Shown here piece after piece: positions 21,987 through 32,188 of a DNA stretch of 64,000 bases. The position numbers and the translations under genes are program-made. Positions within the stretch are counted from its first letter, which is position 1, and the number at the start of each line of letters is the position of its first letter. The notes under the pieces are model-generated. The model worked only from the letters and a program-made list of their open reading frames with translations. It had not been told where the DNA came from and searched no databases. The DNA comes from Nigrospora sphaerica (Eukaryota > Ascomycota > Sordariomycetes > Amphisphaeriales > Apiosporaceae): NCBI GenBank assembly GCA_018287875.1, contig JAGVVL010000017.1, positions 1,054,001 to 1,118,000 of the forward strand, in the 5' to 3' direction.

Positions 21987-24631
21987 GACGATGGCGCTGG
22001 TCTTTTGGACGGTGGCGATACGGGAGTCGAGAATGGTGTTGGAACGAGGAAGATGGTGAAACAGAACAGGTGTTCGAACGCGAGAGAGATACACAAATTG
22101 GCCAAGTGAGGCGGGCGAGACGTGGGATCTAGTGTGTATTACCTGAGGTGTCTCCGGGTTTGTGGGCTCAGGGCTCGATATTTAAGCAGGCGAACAGAGG
22201 TAGGCCGTCTTAAGCCGCCCCGCGGGCGCCGATGTATGACTTGAACCTCAGCGATTTGCTCATGCGTCCATCTGGTCGTATGGGGGGCGAATAACGGGCG
22301 GTGGTGGCTAGCACCTCTGTGGCTTCTTACCCTGGCATTCTGTTTTACGACGAAAGACGGCACTCTCTGTCTCCATTTGTCCCTGCTTTCCCAGCACAGG
22401 GATGTGTGTTGTGTCACTGTGATGACGGCGTCGGCCTCCTGACGACAGCGGCACACGTATCCGTCCCCTCGCGTCGTCGGGCCACAAAGTGGCTTCAGCT
22501 GGGATGACGGGGACGGTGGACGGACCGCTGGGCGGGCCTAAACTTAGGATTAGGAGGAGCACGCCGCGGCACCAAGGAAGAACTACGCGTCAGGTAAGAA
22601 GGAGGTGCAACGCGTGCGCAGCCTCGGGGGAGGCATATCGAGGATGGTCCATATCGCGAATGCACTTGGGCGGTGAAGCCGCAATCTTCCTGAGCGCAAG
22701 GCTGGCTTGGCTCGTTGCATCCAGAGAGAGCCGTGTCTGCAATTGCTAAAACCTCGGGACCGCTGACTAGATGCAGGAAGTACTTCCCCGTCTCTACCCC
22801 TGCATTCGTTCCATCCCTTCTGCACATTCGTTCCGCTCCGCCACCAATCGCCCGCACCCGCTCTTAGTCAGACTATCCAGCTGAGCCTCGAGAATTGATG
22901 TTGGGGAACTCTAGGTGCTTCAGCCCAAGCAGCCCTGGCACTAAAAGGAAGCAGGTGCGGCGAGGACGGCGTATCGTGACCACCTGACACCAATGACAGG
23001 AAACTCTGCCCGCTCCTTTTTTACGGGGCCCCACGTGGAAGCAGCGATCGCCCCGAAGTGGGTAGCCTCAGGCGGAGCAGGGGCAGTACGAGCACTGGAG
23101 CCCCAGGTTGTTAGGTACACGAGGTACCTTACCCGGGGGGCTGTTTGGTTGTGGAATCCTACCTTACTTACTACATCGATACCTGCAATGGATCTGTTAG
23201 CAGCCGGCAGTGGCAGTGGCAGCGGCAAGTATGTATCTAGGTAGGCATGCCCCGCTCAGCTGCATTCCCGCTCTTCCCACCTCATCTTACACAGTAAACA
23301 CCACCCCGGCATCGATGGCGATATCCCTACTGCCTGGGAGGAGGTATGCAAACATCTCTCTATCGCCGCAAACAGGTCATTGGACTCAGTGACCAACAAT
23401 CCGACATACGAGCAGTGGCGGCCCGCCTCGCCATATTGCAGTGAGACGTCCTTTGTACCCTACACATGCCTCCCTGGCGATCGGCATTTCCGTCCCGGGG
23501 GATGCATCGTACCAATGAAGCCATCCAACTTGGGCGTAAGCCTTGAATAAGAAAACTCCCGGTCGGATGACCACCAAGAATTTCGTGGGATTACCAGAAT
23601 TACCCTAGGAAGGCCGAACGGCGAGAAGAGTCCATGGGTACCTCTCGAATACCTGATGCTGCTTCCGGCGGCTTGGGCATCAGGAAGACCCCTTGCTCCG
23701 AAAGAAGACAAAAGTTTGCTTGACGTTTCGCTTGGCCAAGTATCGACCTTCCCATAGCGTGCCGTCAAGCAACTTCCTTCGATAGCCCCGGGCTCCTCGC
23801 CGTCATACCGTAAGACGGGCACTGTGCCGTGGATATCCTGGGCACCGTTGCCCGCTGGGTCAGCAACGCCATCGGCTTCAGCCCCAGCTATACCCTCAGT
23901 AACGACCGGGGAAGAACCTCCAGCATCATTAAGCTGTATCCCCTCCTTCTAGGTGGCGCGGCGGGAACGATACACCTTGGAGCATCCGGCCTGGGTATTG
24001 CTGAAGACCGACATGCATCATTGTATCCCCGCCATCCCACAGATATTCCATCCTTTACGACGTGCTTATGTAGGCAATGGAGACACACGAACGGCACGGA
24101 GCTCGTAGAAACCACCTCATACGCCTTGCTCTCCCTCTTTGAGCTCCAGCTTGGTCTGACCATCGTCCCCATTGTGGCTCGCGGTGCCCGGCTTACCTTT
24201 CTTGCCCGTGATCTGCGCCAAGGTCGGTCTGGTTTGGATGCTTGTTCGTCTGATCAGCTGGTAGGCCCGTCGGTTCCAATTCCCATTGGAAGGGGCGCAT
24301 AAAGGTGAAGATGAGTGATTGTCCGCGGCATGGCGTCGAGTGAGCATCGTCTCCGAACGAAAACGCTTCCCAGGTTGGCAGGTCTATTCGGCAACGAGAT
24401 AACCGTCCCCCTGCCATACCGGCTCGGCTTCCTTTTAGATGTTCTCTCAGGTCTGCTACAGTGATCTGCAGCTTCCCACGCCGACGTTCACCGCTGCGTA
24501 CAACCATGTGCGAGCCAGTGGCGTTCAGTTCATACCCCGTCAGATGAACATCCTTGTCTACAATACGGGAGCCCTGGACGCAGTTTATGTCTCCTCGAGG
24601 CTCTGTTTCGATCTGACGCCCGGCCCACCGA
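21987..24631. other. Gene-poor region
   Basis: About 2.6 kb without a supported gene. Frames at 23829-24302 (+) and 24193-24702 (-) overlap on opposite strands, and neither has a recognisable domain. A decayed gene is possible, but I see no clear RIP-like AT enrichment. Confidence 0.35.
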
Positions 24632-25300
24632 ATGGGAAAGCTTCGCGTCAACACTTCCGGGTCAGGCGCGCCCGAGATGGCCATGCCTCTTGAATATCGC
24701 ACTAGTCAGCAGGGCCACAAGTCGGACCGCGAGAGCTATTCGTATCCTTTCACCCCTCGTCAGCCACTATGCACTGCCGGACGATCCTTCAAAAATATCG
24801 ATGCCCTGATGGGAGTTGGCCTGAGGATGGCAGGCCGGCTGATTGGCGAAGTTTACGCGCTCCAAGGCTCACGGCCCAACGGCTCAATGTTGTGGCTGGC
24901 AAACGGTGGAAGATATACCCTGGACAAGTACCTGGACGCACTATTCCCAGACGGAAACCCGAGAGCTGGTGTTCTGGGGCAGTCGAGCAGAATTGAACGC
25001 GAGGTTGGCGAGACGCAGGCGCTTTCGGCCCTGGACAGAAAAGCGCGAGAGGTGTCAACAACAAAAGGCAGGAGAATCAGTTGGACCCTTCTCGCTGCGC
25101 TGGTGAACCCTGCGTCCGGTCGCCACAACGCCAGAGACGAGTTGGCCGACGCAAAAGCCGCATTTATCTCGCTGGAAAAAGCGCGCAGACTCGGACCAAT
25201 GCTGGAAGGCATGCTTGGATACGAATCTAAATCAGTGGCTGCTTTGCTTCAAAGAGGGAAGGCAAACACCGGAGAAAGACTTGGGGGAGCCGTTGGATGA
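24632..25300 (+). CDS. Possible hypothetical protein, uncertain
   Basis: A 222-residue frame whose second half looks coding-like: alternating charged and hydrophobic residues, with mixed A/G codons rather than the GC-saturated codons of the neighbours. It includes a helix-rich stretch (about residues 140-215) ending before TGA. No signal peptide, membrane segment or known domain is visible, and the first ~60 residues read like non-coding sequence, so upstream exons may be missing or the gene may be broken. It could also be a chance frame. Confidence 0.25.
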   Translation: MGKLRVNTSGSGAPEMAMPLEYRTSQQGHKSDRESYSYPFTPRQPLCTAGRSFKNIDALMGVGLRMAGRLIGEVYALQGSRPNGSMLWLANGGRYTLDKYLDALFPDGNPRAGVLGQSSRIEREVGETQALSALDRKAREVSTTKGRRISWTLLAALVNPASGRHNARDELADAKAAFISLEKARRLGPMLEGMLGYESKSVAALLQRGKANTGERLGGAVG

Positions 25301-25971
25301 AGTATGCGGAGGCAGCTGTCGCCGGGGTTCCTTGCGCAGTGACATGGTCGGGAGACTGTTGCTGCACTCTGTTTGCAACCCCATGCTGCCGGCTTCATGA
25401 CGCAGCCAGACAGACAAACCGGCCGCCGGATTTGACCGCTACGACGCGTTGCGCAACAATAGGGCTAGCCAGAGGCTGCGGCGCGATGCGGTCGGTGCGC
25501 CTATCTCGCCGCCAGAATGAGTGTAATCTGGTGGCGGCCGTCGATCGTGGAGGATGACAGACCGCGGCTCGCGGCTCACTTCAAGCACGCATATGGTGTG
25601 AGACAAATCCAACTCGGCATGTTGAGGAGCCCGGAACCCCACAGCACTCCTCTCCACGGCCATGTTCCGGCAGCCAAAGTAGCATGGGCCGTGGAACAGC
25701 CTTCTGGCAGAGCACAACTGCACAGATGTGTTTCAGCTCTCACTCCACCCAAAGCTTCGCGGGTCTTGGCGTCCAGAAGACCCAGGAACCCGCTTCTGAT
25801 AAGTAGCCGCAGCGTCTCACGATGAAGACGACCAGCCTTTCTTGATTGCCTCCGATCAGCGGTCCCTGAAGCAAACGTTAGCTTACTTGGCTCTTTCACC
25901 CATCGACACATTTGCACCAGTGTCAGGTCGGCACCCCAGTCAACCATAGGTCAACCACGGAGTTCGCCACC
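25301..25971. other. Intergenic, no gene seen
   Basis: About 670 bp upstream of the membrane protein at 25972; no supported coding sequence or RNA gene. Confidence 0.4.
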
Positions 25972-26616
25972 ATGTCGCTACTCGACGAATGTATATACTA
26001 CGCCTGCTGTTTCATCGTCATACTCCATTCCCTGGCGGCGCTCCTGGTTGTCACCCATGGCCGATGCAGTGTTTATGCGGCAGCCTTCGTCATCGCCAGT
26101 GCCATGTGGCTGGGCCTGACGGTGCTTAATCTGTGGTTCTTCCTGCCACCTATCCTCCAAGACGCCTCGCTGATATCCTTGGACTTCACCGGCGACGTCA
26201 TCGGCGATGCCCTTTCCAACGCGCGGGAAGTGCTTTTCAGCAGTTCGGCGTCCTATTTCTACATGATGACGTTTGGCTGTTTCGTCGGCTCCATGTCACT
26301 GTCCAACGCGCTGACCATGTGGCAACGGGAGGGCTGCGAGGCCATGGATGCACACCAGCACTCGGGCCTGGCGGCTTGGGTAGTGCGTATGGCGTACCGC
26401 GTTGAGGAGTATGTCGGCATCGAGGACACTTCCCAATTGGTGTTTTGGAGCGACGGCGAGGTCATCGAGCCGCCCAAGTCCCGCAGGAGCTTTATCTTTG
26501 CGCTCCCGAGAAGGTTGCATCCCCTTTACCTGGACATGCTGTCGCCGCAGATCCGGCTGTTGGGCTTGCGGCGGGAGGGCGTGGCTCTAGCCGCGGAGGG
26601 GAAACCGGGCCAGTGA
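25972..26616 (+). CDS. Hypothetical multi-pass membrane protein (214 aa)
   Basis: Intronless. The N-terminal 115 residues contain about three hydrophobic segments (roughly residues 8-28, 34-59 and 94-113). A polar, presumably cytosolic C-terminal half follows, with an amphipathic block (A-W-V-V-R-M-A-Y-R-V-E-E-Y-V-G) and a basic P-K-S-R-R-S stretch. The ATG at 25972 lies in a good context (GCCACCATG, A at -3). No known family is recognised. Confidence 0.6.
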   Translation: MSLLDECIYYACCFIVILHSLAALLVVTHGRCSVYAAAFVIASAMWLGLTVLNLWFFLPPILQDASLISLDFTGDVIGDALSNAREVLFSSSASYFYMMTFGCFVGSMSLSNALTMWQREGCEAMDAHQHSGLAAWVVRMAYRVEEYVGIEDTSQLVFWSDGEVIEPPKSRRSFIFALPRRLHPLYLDMLSPQIRLLGLRREGVALAAEGKPGQ

Positions 26617-27576
26617 ACTCGTCCCGCTACGAACAGTACCAATAGAGACGGAGGCGGAGGCGGAGGCGAACGCGGGCAAAGCCTCAAACAACCTACGAAA
26701 ACCGTGCCGCCGCGTACGGGTGTGGTGATATGATACCCTGGAGAATGTGGGACGAAAGCGAGTGGAGCATGCCGTGTGCTAACGGAGGATATTTCAGAAT
26801 GAGCGCGGCTTGACGGGTAAAGGTGGACGGCGTCCCAAGTGGAGAGATATATTTATACCTCATCCAGCTGTATGAATAGAATGCGATGGACGCGCCAACC
26901 GACAAATGTGCGAAACACATTGAAAGGGAAGAATGACTGTTAAATGAAGCGTTGGACAGAGACGAAGCAGCCGAACGGATAAACTTCATTCCCGAGCTGC
27001 TGGCGACAGGAGCAGGCATGTTCATATCCGCCTGTCGACACGTACATCGAAAGCAGAACGATTTCTACAAACCAAATCGTATCTATAACGTAGAGAAAGT
27101 ACCCCGCATAACTATTGTGCCGCACCTGGACGCAGGAGATCTCCGGGGCATAGGTAGCACAGTATATTAATCATGCGAAGTGCTGGTCATTTGGAACGCT
27201 TGGCCCCTCTTGGCCAACGGAAGGCCACAATGCCATTGGTACGACCTGAGAAGAACAAGGTCGGGCATAGCGGGGCTTTGGAGGCGGTCTATGATGCGAT
27301 GCAACGGTGAATTGCCGACCCAGAGCGCCGATGCCCCGGATGAAATAGATTTACCCGGGGGAGAGAAATGCACGCCGGTTGGTAAATGCCGGGCTCCATG
27401 TGCGGCTTGGCCCGGCTTGGCCCCTTTATTTACAGCTCGGAAGTGGAGGCAGCACTGCGACACGAACCTGGTATAAAGGGGATGGAAGTGGCGAGCACCA
27501 TTGGATACAACTTTCTCTCGCCGACCTGTACCGAGGTGACGAATACCCGACACCGGATATGTGCAGTTGGATCACC
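26617..27576. other. Intergenic upstream of the SnoaL-like gene
   Basis: About 960 bp, more AT-rich than its surroundings. It contains a short GGCGGA-type run near 26650-26668. No supported gene. Confidence 0.4.
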
Positions 27577-28229
27577 ATGCAGACACTCGCCCTCTTTGGT
27601 CTTCTGGCGGCTCTGCCGGTCGTCTCGGCGACGCCGGCGGGCTTCCATCCCACGGTTCGGCGTCCCAGCAACGTTGTGGCGGAGGTGGCACGCGCCGTGG
27701 TGACACCGCCGCCCTGCGTGGCCCTGTCGCCACCGCCTACCCCCGAGGAGACCAAGGCGCGTTTCGACAAATTTGCCGACGCCTTCATCGTCGCCAAGAA
27801 TCTGACCAATGCCTTTGAATATATCTCGGCGTCGTACCGGGTGGGTTGCACAGGACGGGACGGCAAGAGTGGGGGGGGGGGGGGGGGGGGAGGGATCCAT
27901 TCGTGTCCGGAGGCGTGTGCTGACCAGCAGATGGCGCTGCAGAACCACAACCCCTTCGCGTCCGGCGATGGGCCCGGCCCGGCCCTCGATGTTCTCGGGC
28001 CCGTCTGGCCGTCGACGCAGATCACGAAGCTGGGCACCACCTTCCAGAACCCCATGGGCTGGCTGCACTACCGTGCCAGCGGCATTGGCGAGGTCGTCGA
28101 CCGGTTCCGGTGGGAGGCAGGCTGTATCGTCGAGCACGTACGTGGGCCGTCTTCCAAGCTCCTCTGTGGCTGTATTTTACTGACTGAACGGTGCAGTGGG
28201 ACCAAGGCGAGAAGTTTCCGGGTTCCTAA
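27577..28229 (+). CDS. Secreted SnoaL/NTF2-like domain protein
   Basis: Joined from 27577-27840, 27931-28137 and 28197-28229 (167 residues). It starts with a signal peptide (MQTLALFGLLAALPVVSA). The core has the NTF2-like pattern of this family: an N-terminal helix (F-D-K-F-A-D-A-F), E-Y-I-S-A-S-Y...N-H-N-P, then a strand-rich half ending in R-F-R-W-E-A-G-C-I-V-E-H-W-D. SnoaL-like folds include polyketide cyclases and many secreted proteins of unknown role. Intron 1 (GTGGGT...CAGCAG) contains a run of 20 G; its 3' site could also be 3 nt earlier or 12 nt later in frame. Intron 2 is 59 nt (GTACGT...GCAG). Confidence 0.75.
27871..27890 (+). repeat. G20 homopolymer inside intron 1 of the SnoaL-like gene
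   Basis: Twenty consecutive G on the sense strand, 30 nt after the 5' splice site. It is bounded by AGAGT on the left and AGGG on the right. Exact length is prone to replication and sequencing error. Confidence 0.85.
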
Positions 28230-29120
28230 GTTCCTCCGGGCGGTGGCAGGGTCATGGACAGGGGCACTATCTCGCAATGGCTTATCCGTTACGAAGGAGA
28301 AGACGCTGCTGACTACTTTAAGTAGCTGGTCGTCGAGAGAACCGGTTTATGGGGCACATCGTTTCCAGGTCGCTAGTGTAGGGTCGGTCACCTTTGCAGT
28401 TAATTTTCATCCGCCATAGACCGCTGTGATACCTTCAGCAGGCATCATCCGTGTTTGGCTGGTGATTTGGTGATTTAGCGGCTTGACGGTAGCAGCAGGA
28501 AACGTGCGAAGCTAGGGATCAGCCATTAGACTCGACCGCTCGTGCAGCACGTCTGTTGTCGCGACGAAAGACGGTATGGCGAGGAGGAACCGATAGCCGA
28601 GGGTCGCAAGAGTGAGCCGTATGTACCTGAGTACCCGTTGTCAGCACCTACCGAGCTGGTCGACACCTGCGCCTGCACCTCTGGAGGTGCATTTATTTAG
28701 CAGCTACCCACTAAAGTCCGCACTTGAGTACTTCTTACGAACCTCCAGCCACTTCCTTACCTCACATCTCGCCTGTGCCCTATCTCCTATCGTACACGGC
28801 TGTCGAAGCCCCCTGACCGCTCGGCCCGGTACCCCTGACTGAGGCCTGTCGGTCTATCCATGGGATGGGCTGCGATGACACCTGCGATTGGCAGGACACA
28901 CGATCACCTGCCTATTGCGGCATTCCACCATTTGCAACCGACTAAAGATCCTGCTTATCAGCCCCAGCCTAGCTCCGAAGACGGAAAGTTACGAATGGAC
29001 GCCATGGGGAAACTGGCCCTGCTATATACGTCGCGCCCGACCTTGCGCCGCAAGCCTTCACTTGGGCTGTCCTGGTCGCTCACCACCCTCGCTTTCGCCG
29101 GGACACTGACGGTCATCGCC
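28230..29120. other. Intergenic and possible leader of the acid phosphatase
   Basis: No gene of its own is seen. The phosphatase frame is open back to an ATG at 28860, so the last 260 bp may be either 5' UTR or coding. Confidence 0.45.
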
Positions 29121-30452
29121 ATGATGTTGGGCAAGGTGCAAATCGCCGCTTGGCTGGCCGTGGTTGGTGGCCAGCTCGCGACCGCGACCGCGACCGCTGC
29201 CGCGCCCGCTGGCGACGACTTCCACCTCTACCAGCATCTCGGCAACTTGTCGCCCTACTTCGTCCCTACGAACACGCCGGCTTCATTGCAAAGCGACGCC
29301 CCTCCCAACTGCACTGTGACCAAGGCCTTCCTCGTCCACCGGCACGGCAGTCGCCAGCCCTTATCCGACGAGGTCGGTGTCATCCGGAACCTCTCCTACT
29401 ACATTGGCAACGAAAGCGCTCTGTTCGCCAACCCCAAGGCCCCCGTGCCCGACGGTTTCGCCTTCCTCCAAAATGGCTGGAACAGTACCTTCTCTACCAA
29501 TGATCTTTCCGCCTCCGGCCGCCGCCAGTTGTTCGACCACGGCGTGGCCATGCGCCTGCAGTACCCGCAGCTGTACACCGACGTGGTGCTCGCCGGCGAC
29601 CAGGATCGCGTAGTAGAGTCAGCCCGCTGGTTCATGGACGGCTATTACGGCCGCAATGCCAACGCGACCGCCGCGCTCCGTCGCATCGCCGAGGACAACG
29701 AGACCGTCTCGTGGATCACGCCCATGGACACGTGCGACGGCTGGGAGTATAGCTTCGGCGGCGCTCTCGTCGCCCAGTGGGGTGCTGCCTATCTGCCCCC
29801 TATTGCTAAGAGGATCAATGACGCCCTTGCCCCGGCCTATCCCGAGGTCAATTTCACTGCTGCCCACGTCCACGGCATGTTGTATGCCTGTACCTACGGC
29901 ACTGCCGTTTACGGCGAAGACAGCTCGCCTTGGTGCCCCATATTTCTCCCCAGCGAGATTCTGGACCATGAGTATGAATATGACCTGCTCATGCGCGGTG
30001 CCTTTGGCTATGGCCTCCCGGGCGATATGGGCCCAGTCCTGGGCAGTTTGCTCGTCAGCAATGTCACCGCCTTCTTACAGCAGAACGGCAGTGCCAATCT
30101 CTCACTCAACTTCGGCCACGACACCACCATCGATCTGGGGCTCACGGCCCTGGGGCTGGCTTCCGACGACGCTTACCCGGTCAAGGGACCTGTCGACCCG
30201 GACCGCGCGTGGCGGACGGCCCGCCAGGTCCCCTTTGCTGCGAACATGGTGTGGAGAGGCCTCGAGTGCGGTTGCGAGAGGCGAGTCCAGCTCCTGCTGA
30301 ACGGTGCCAACTTCGACTTGGCGCCGTCGGGCTGTAAGAGCGATGCCTTCGGAACCTGCAGCTTCGAGGACTTTCTCAACTCTGAGACGGTCAAGGCCGC
30401 ACTTGCTGTCGAGCACGGCGATGCGCGCTGGCAGGCGGCATGCTCGGCCTAG
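29121..30452 (+). CDS. Secreted histidine acid phosphatase (phytase-like)
   Basis: 443 residues from the chosen ATG, no intron. The active-site motif R-H-G-S-R-Q-P (residues 74-80) carries the phospho-accepting His, and the proton-donor His-Asp pair is in N-F-G-H-D-T-T near the C-terminus. Branch-2 histidine phosphatases remove phosphate from phytate or other monoesters outside the cell. Eight cysteines and several N-x-S/T sites fit a glycosylated secreted enzyme. The ATG at 29121 starts a good signal peptide (MMLGKVQIAAWLAVVGGQLATA). The frame is open upstream with ATGs at 28860, 28995 and 29004; the longer forms place a second hydrophobic segment before it and would give a membrane anchor. 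Confidence 0.88.
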   Translation: MMLGKVQIAAWLAVVGGQLATATATAAAPAGDDFHLYQHLGNLSPYFVPTNTPASLQSDAPPNCTVTKAFLVHRHGSRQPLSDEVGVIRNLSYYIGNESALFANPKAPVPDGFAFLQNGWNSTFSTNDLSASGRRQLFDHGVAMRLQYPQLYTDVVLAGDQDRVVESARWFMDGYYGRNANATAALRRIAEDNETVSWITPMDTCDGWEYSFGGALVAQWGAAYLPPIAKRINDALAPAYPEVNFTAAHVHGMLYACTYGTAVYGEDSSPWCPIFLPSEILDHEYEYDLLMRGAFGYGLPGDMGPVLGSLLVSNVTAFLQQNGSANLSLNFGHDTTIDLGLTALGLASDDAYPVKGPVDPDRAWRTARQVPFAANMVWRGLECGCERRVQLLLNGANFDLAPSGCKSDAFGTCSFEDFLNSETVKAALAVEHGDARWQAACSA

Positions 30453-30877
30453 CAGCCTTTACATATTTAACCCCGGCGGTAACGGTTGCGATGCAACCGG
30501 GACCGTTGCCTTGAAGGGGTGCACCCAGGATAGTTTCACAATACAGAAAGAACAAGTGGATTCAAACGCCGTGAGAAGCAGGCAAGAGAAGTGGAGGCAT
30601 GGCAATGATATGAAGACAAATCAAGACCGGAGAGCGGTGTCAGAACCCAGGTTTCCCACCCTGTCGACATTTGGAAAAGACAAAAAAGCGTACAAAGACC
30701 GAATCCCGTCGTGGCGCCTGACCACCGTGGAGCTATGAAAACGCCCGGGGCCCGAGCCCGGGATAGACACGCATACCGAGATTCTCACTCCTCAAAATCA
30801 TGACACGGAACTAAAAGGGAGAGCGCACACGGGGACCATGTTCCCCAGCCGGTCCCGACAGGCAACGCAGGGTTAAT
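30453..30877. other. Convergent 3' flanks, no gene seen
   Basis: 425 bp between the stop codons of the acid phosphatase (+) and the GGY-rich protein (-). Nothing else is supported. Confidence 0.45.
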
Positions 30878-32188
30878 TCATCGATACTCGTTCCAGCACG
30901 CGCAGATCTGCTTGGGCCCGCCCTTGCCGTGGGGTCGCCGGGTCGTGAAGGTGTACCCCGCGGATACGACGGCGGCTGCGGCGGGCGGGGACTGCGACAC
31001 CTGGTACACCGTCTTCGTCATGGTGCGGCGGTCGACAACGGTAGTATCGGTGATGGCCGGATACGCGGCCGGCGACACGGCGCTCGCCGCCTGGTAGTTG
31101 CCGGTGCTGTTGCTCGCTGCCGAGACGGACGGGGCCGAGTAGCTAGCAGACATAGTAGCAGCGGCCTGGACCGATGTCGCTGAAAAGCTGACAGCCCCGA
31201 TGGCGCTGGCAATGCTGCTTGATGCCGTCATGCTGGGACTGGAGTACCCCTGGCTGACATCGGTGGCACTGGTCGCGGCCGCCGGGCTCGTATAGACAGC
31301 TGAGCCCCCTGGGGACTCTAATGAAGGGGCTGCATAACCCCCGGCTGCCTCGAGCGACGGGCCACTGTAGGCCGGGGCTGTGGGAGCGGAGTGCGCACCG
31401 GTAGCTGCCGTGTCGCCGACGGCAACTGTTTCGCTCGTGGACAGCCCTGGAGCATCGATTGAAGGGCTACTGTAACCCATGGCCGCTTTAGGGGCGCTAG
31501 ATGGCATGGGACCGGTGGCGTAGCCGCTCTCATTTGGGCTGGCTTCTGCCGTGGGAGCCCCGGCCGAAAGAGACTGCAAATTCGAAGCCAAGTATGCGGC
31601 CGCCTCTGTGACACTGGTTGCAGAATCAACACCGGCGGAACCGGTATCACTGCCCTCCGCCGCCTCAGTGGCAGCGGCAGAGTAGCCCCCACTGGCCTGA
31701 TATCCTCCGGCAGCAAGTTTGGGCTGATCGTAACCACCGCCGGCTTGAATGATCGGCGCCGAGTAGCCGCCTCCTGCCTGGTAGTCACCGCCTTGGCCGT
31801 AGGCCCCCGTGGCTTGGCCAACACCAACATCGGCACCCATGTTGGCGACCGGGTAACCCCCGGAGGCCTTATAACCCCCGGAGGCCTGGTTGCCCTTGGG
31901 GGCCGAGTTGCCGGCGGCGTATCCGTAGAACGCTTCACCGTCGTACGGAAGCGCAGTTGGACGGGCGTTGCCCTTAGGGCGAACCGTGGGCCACGGCTTA
32001 CTGCCACGGTGGAGTGGCTCAACCGAGTACGTCCGAAGGTTGCTGGCCACGGACAGAGGCGCGACCCCCGGGACATTCAACAGTTTGCTCGGCGGTGCCG
32101 TTTCCGTGTCACAGTCTTCCTCGTACTGGGCTACCACCAAGGGAGCGGCACCCAGTAGAAGAGAGAGGGCGAAGAGGCCGGTCTTCAT
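30878..32188 (-). CDS. Secreted GGY/Ser-Ala-rich repetitive protein
   Basis: Intronless, 436 residues. A signal peptide (MKTGLFALSLLLGAAPLVVAQ) is followed by about 80 residues of ordinary sequence. Then come degenerate repeats of the form x-A-S-G-G-Y, A-G-G-G-Y and Y-S-x-P-S (about residues 105-375), and a C-terminal basic stretch (T-T-R-R-P-H-G-K-G-G-P-K) ending in C-A-C-W-N-E-Y-R. There is no GPI tail or transmembrane helix, so it is probably released or bound in the wall or matrix. Composition resembles structural cell-wall or adhesive proteins; no enzymatic domain is seen. Related sequences are likely poorly conserved outside the ends. Confidence 0.75.
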   Translation of the reverse strand: MKTGLFALSLLLGAAPLVVAQYEEDCDTETAPPSKLLNVPGVAPLSVASNLRTYSVEPLHRGSKPWPTVRPKGNARPTALPYDGEAFYGYAAGNSAPKGNQASGGYKASGGYPVANMGADVGVGQATGAYGQGGDYQAGGGYSAPIIQAGGGYDQPKLAAGGYQASGGYSAAATEAAEGSDTGSAGVDSATSVTEAAAYLASNLQSLSAGAPTAEASPNESGYATGPMPSSAPKAAMGYSSPSIDAPGLSTSETVAVGDTAATGAHSAPTAPAYSGPSLEAAGGYAAPSLESPGGSAVYTSPAAATSATDVSQGYSSPSMTASSSIASAIGAVSFSATSVQAAATMSASYSAPSVSAASNSTGNYQAASAVSPAAYPAITDTTVVDRRTMTKTVYQVSQSPPAAAAVVSAGYTFTTRRPHGKGGPKQICACWNEYR

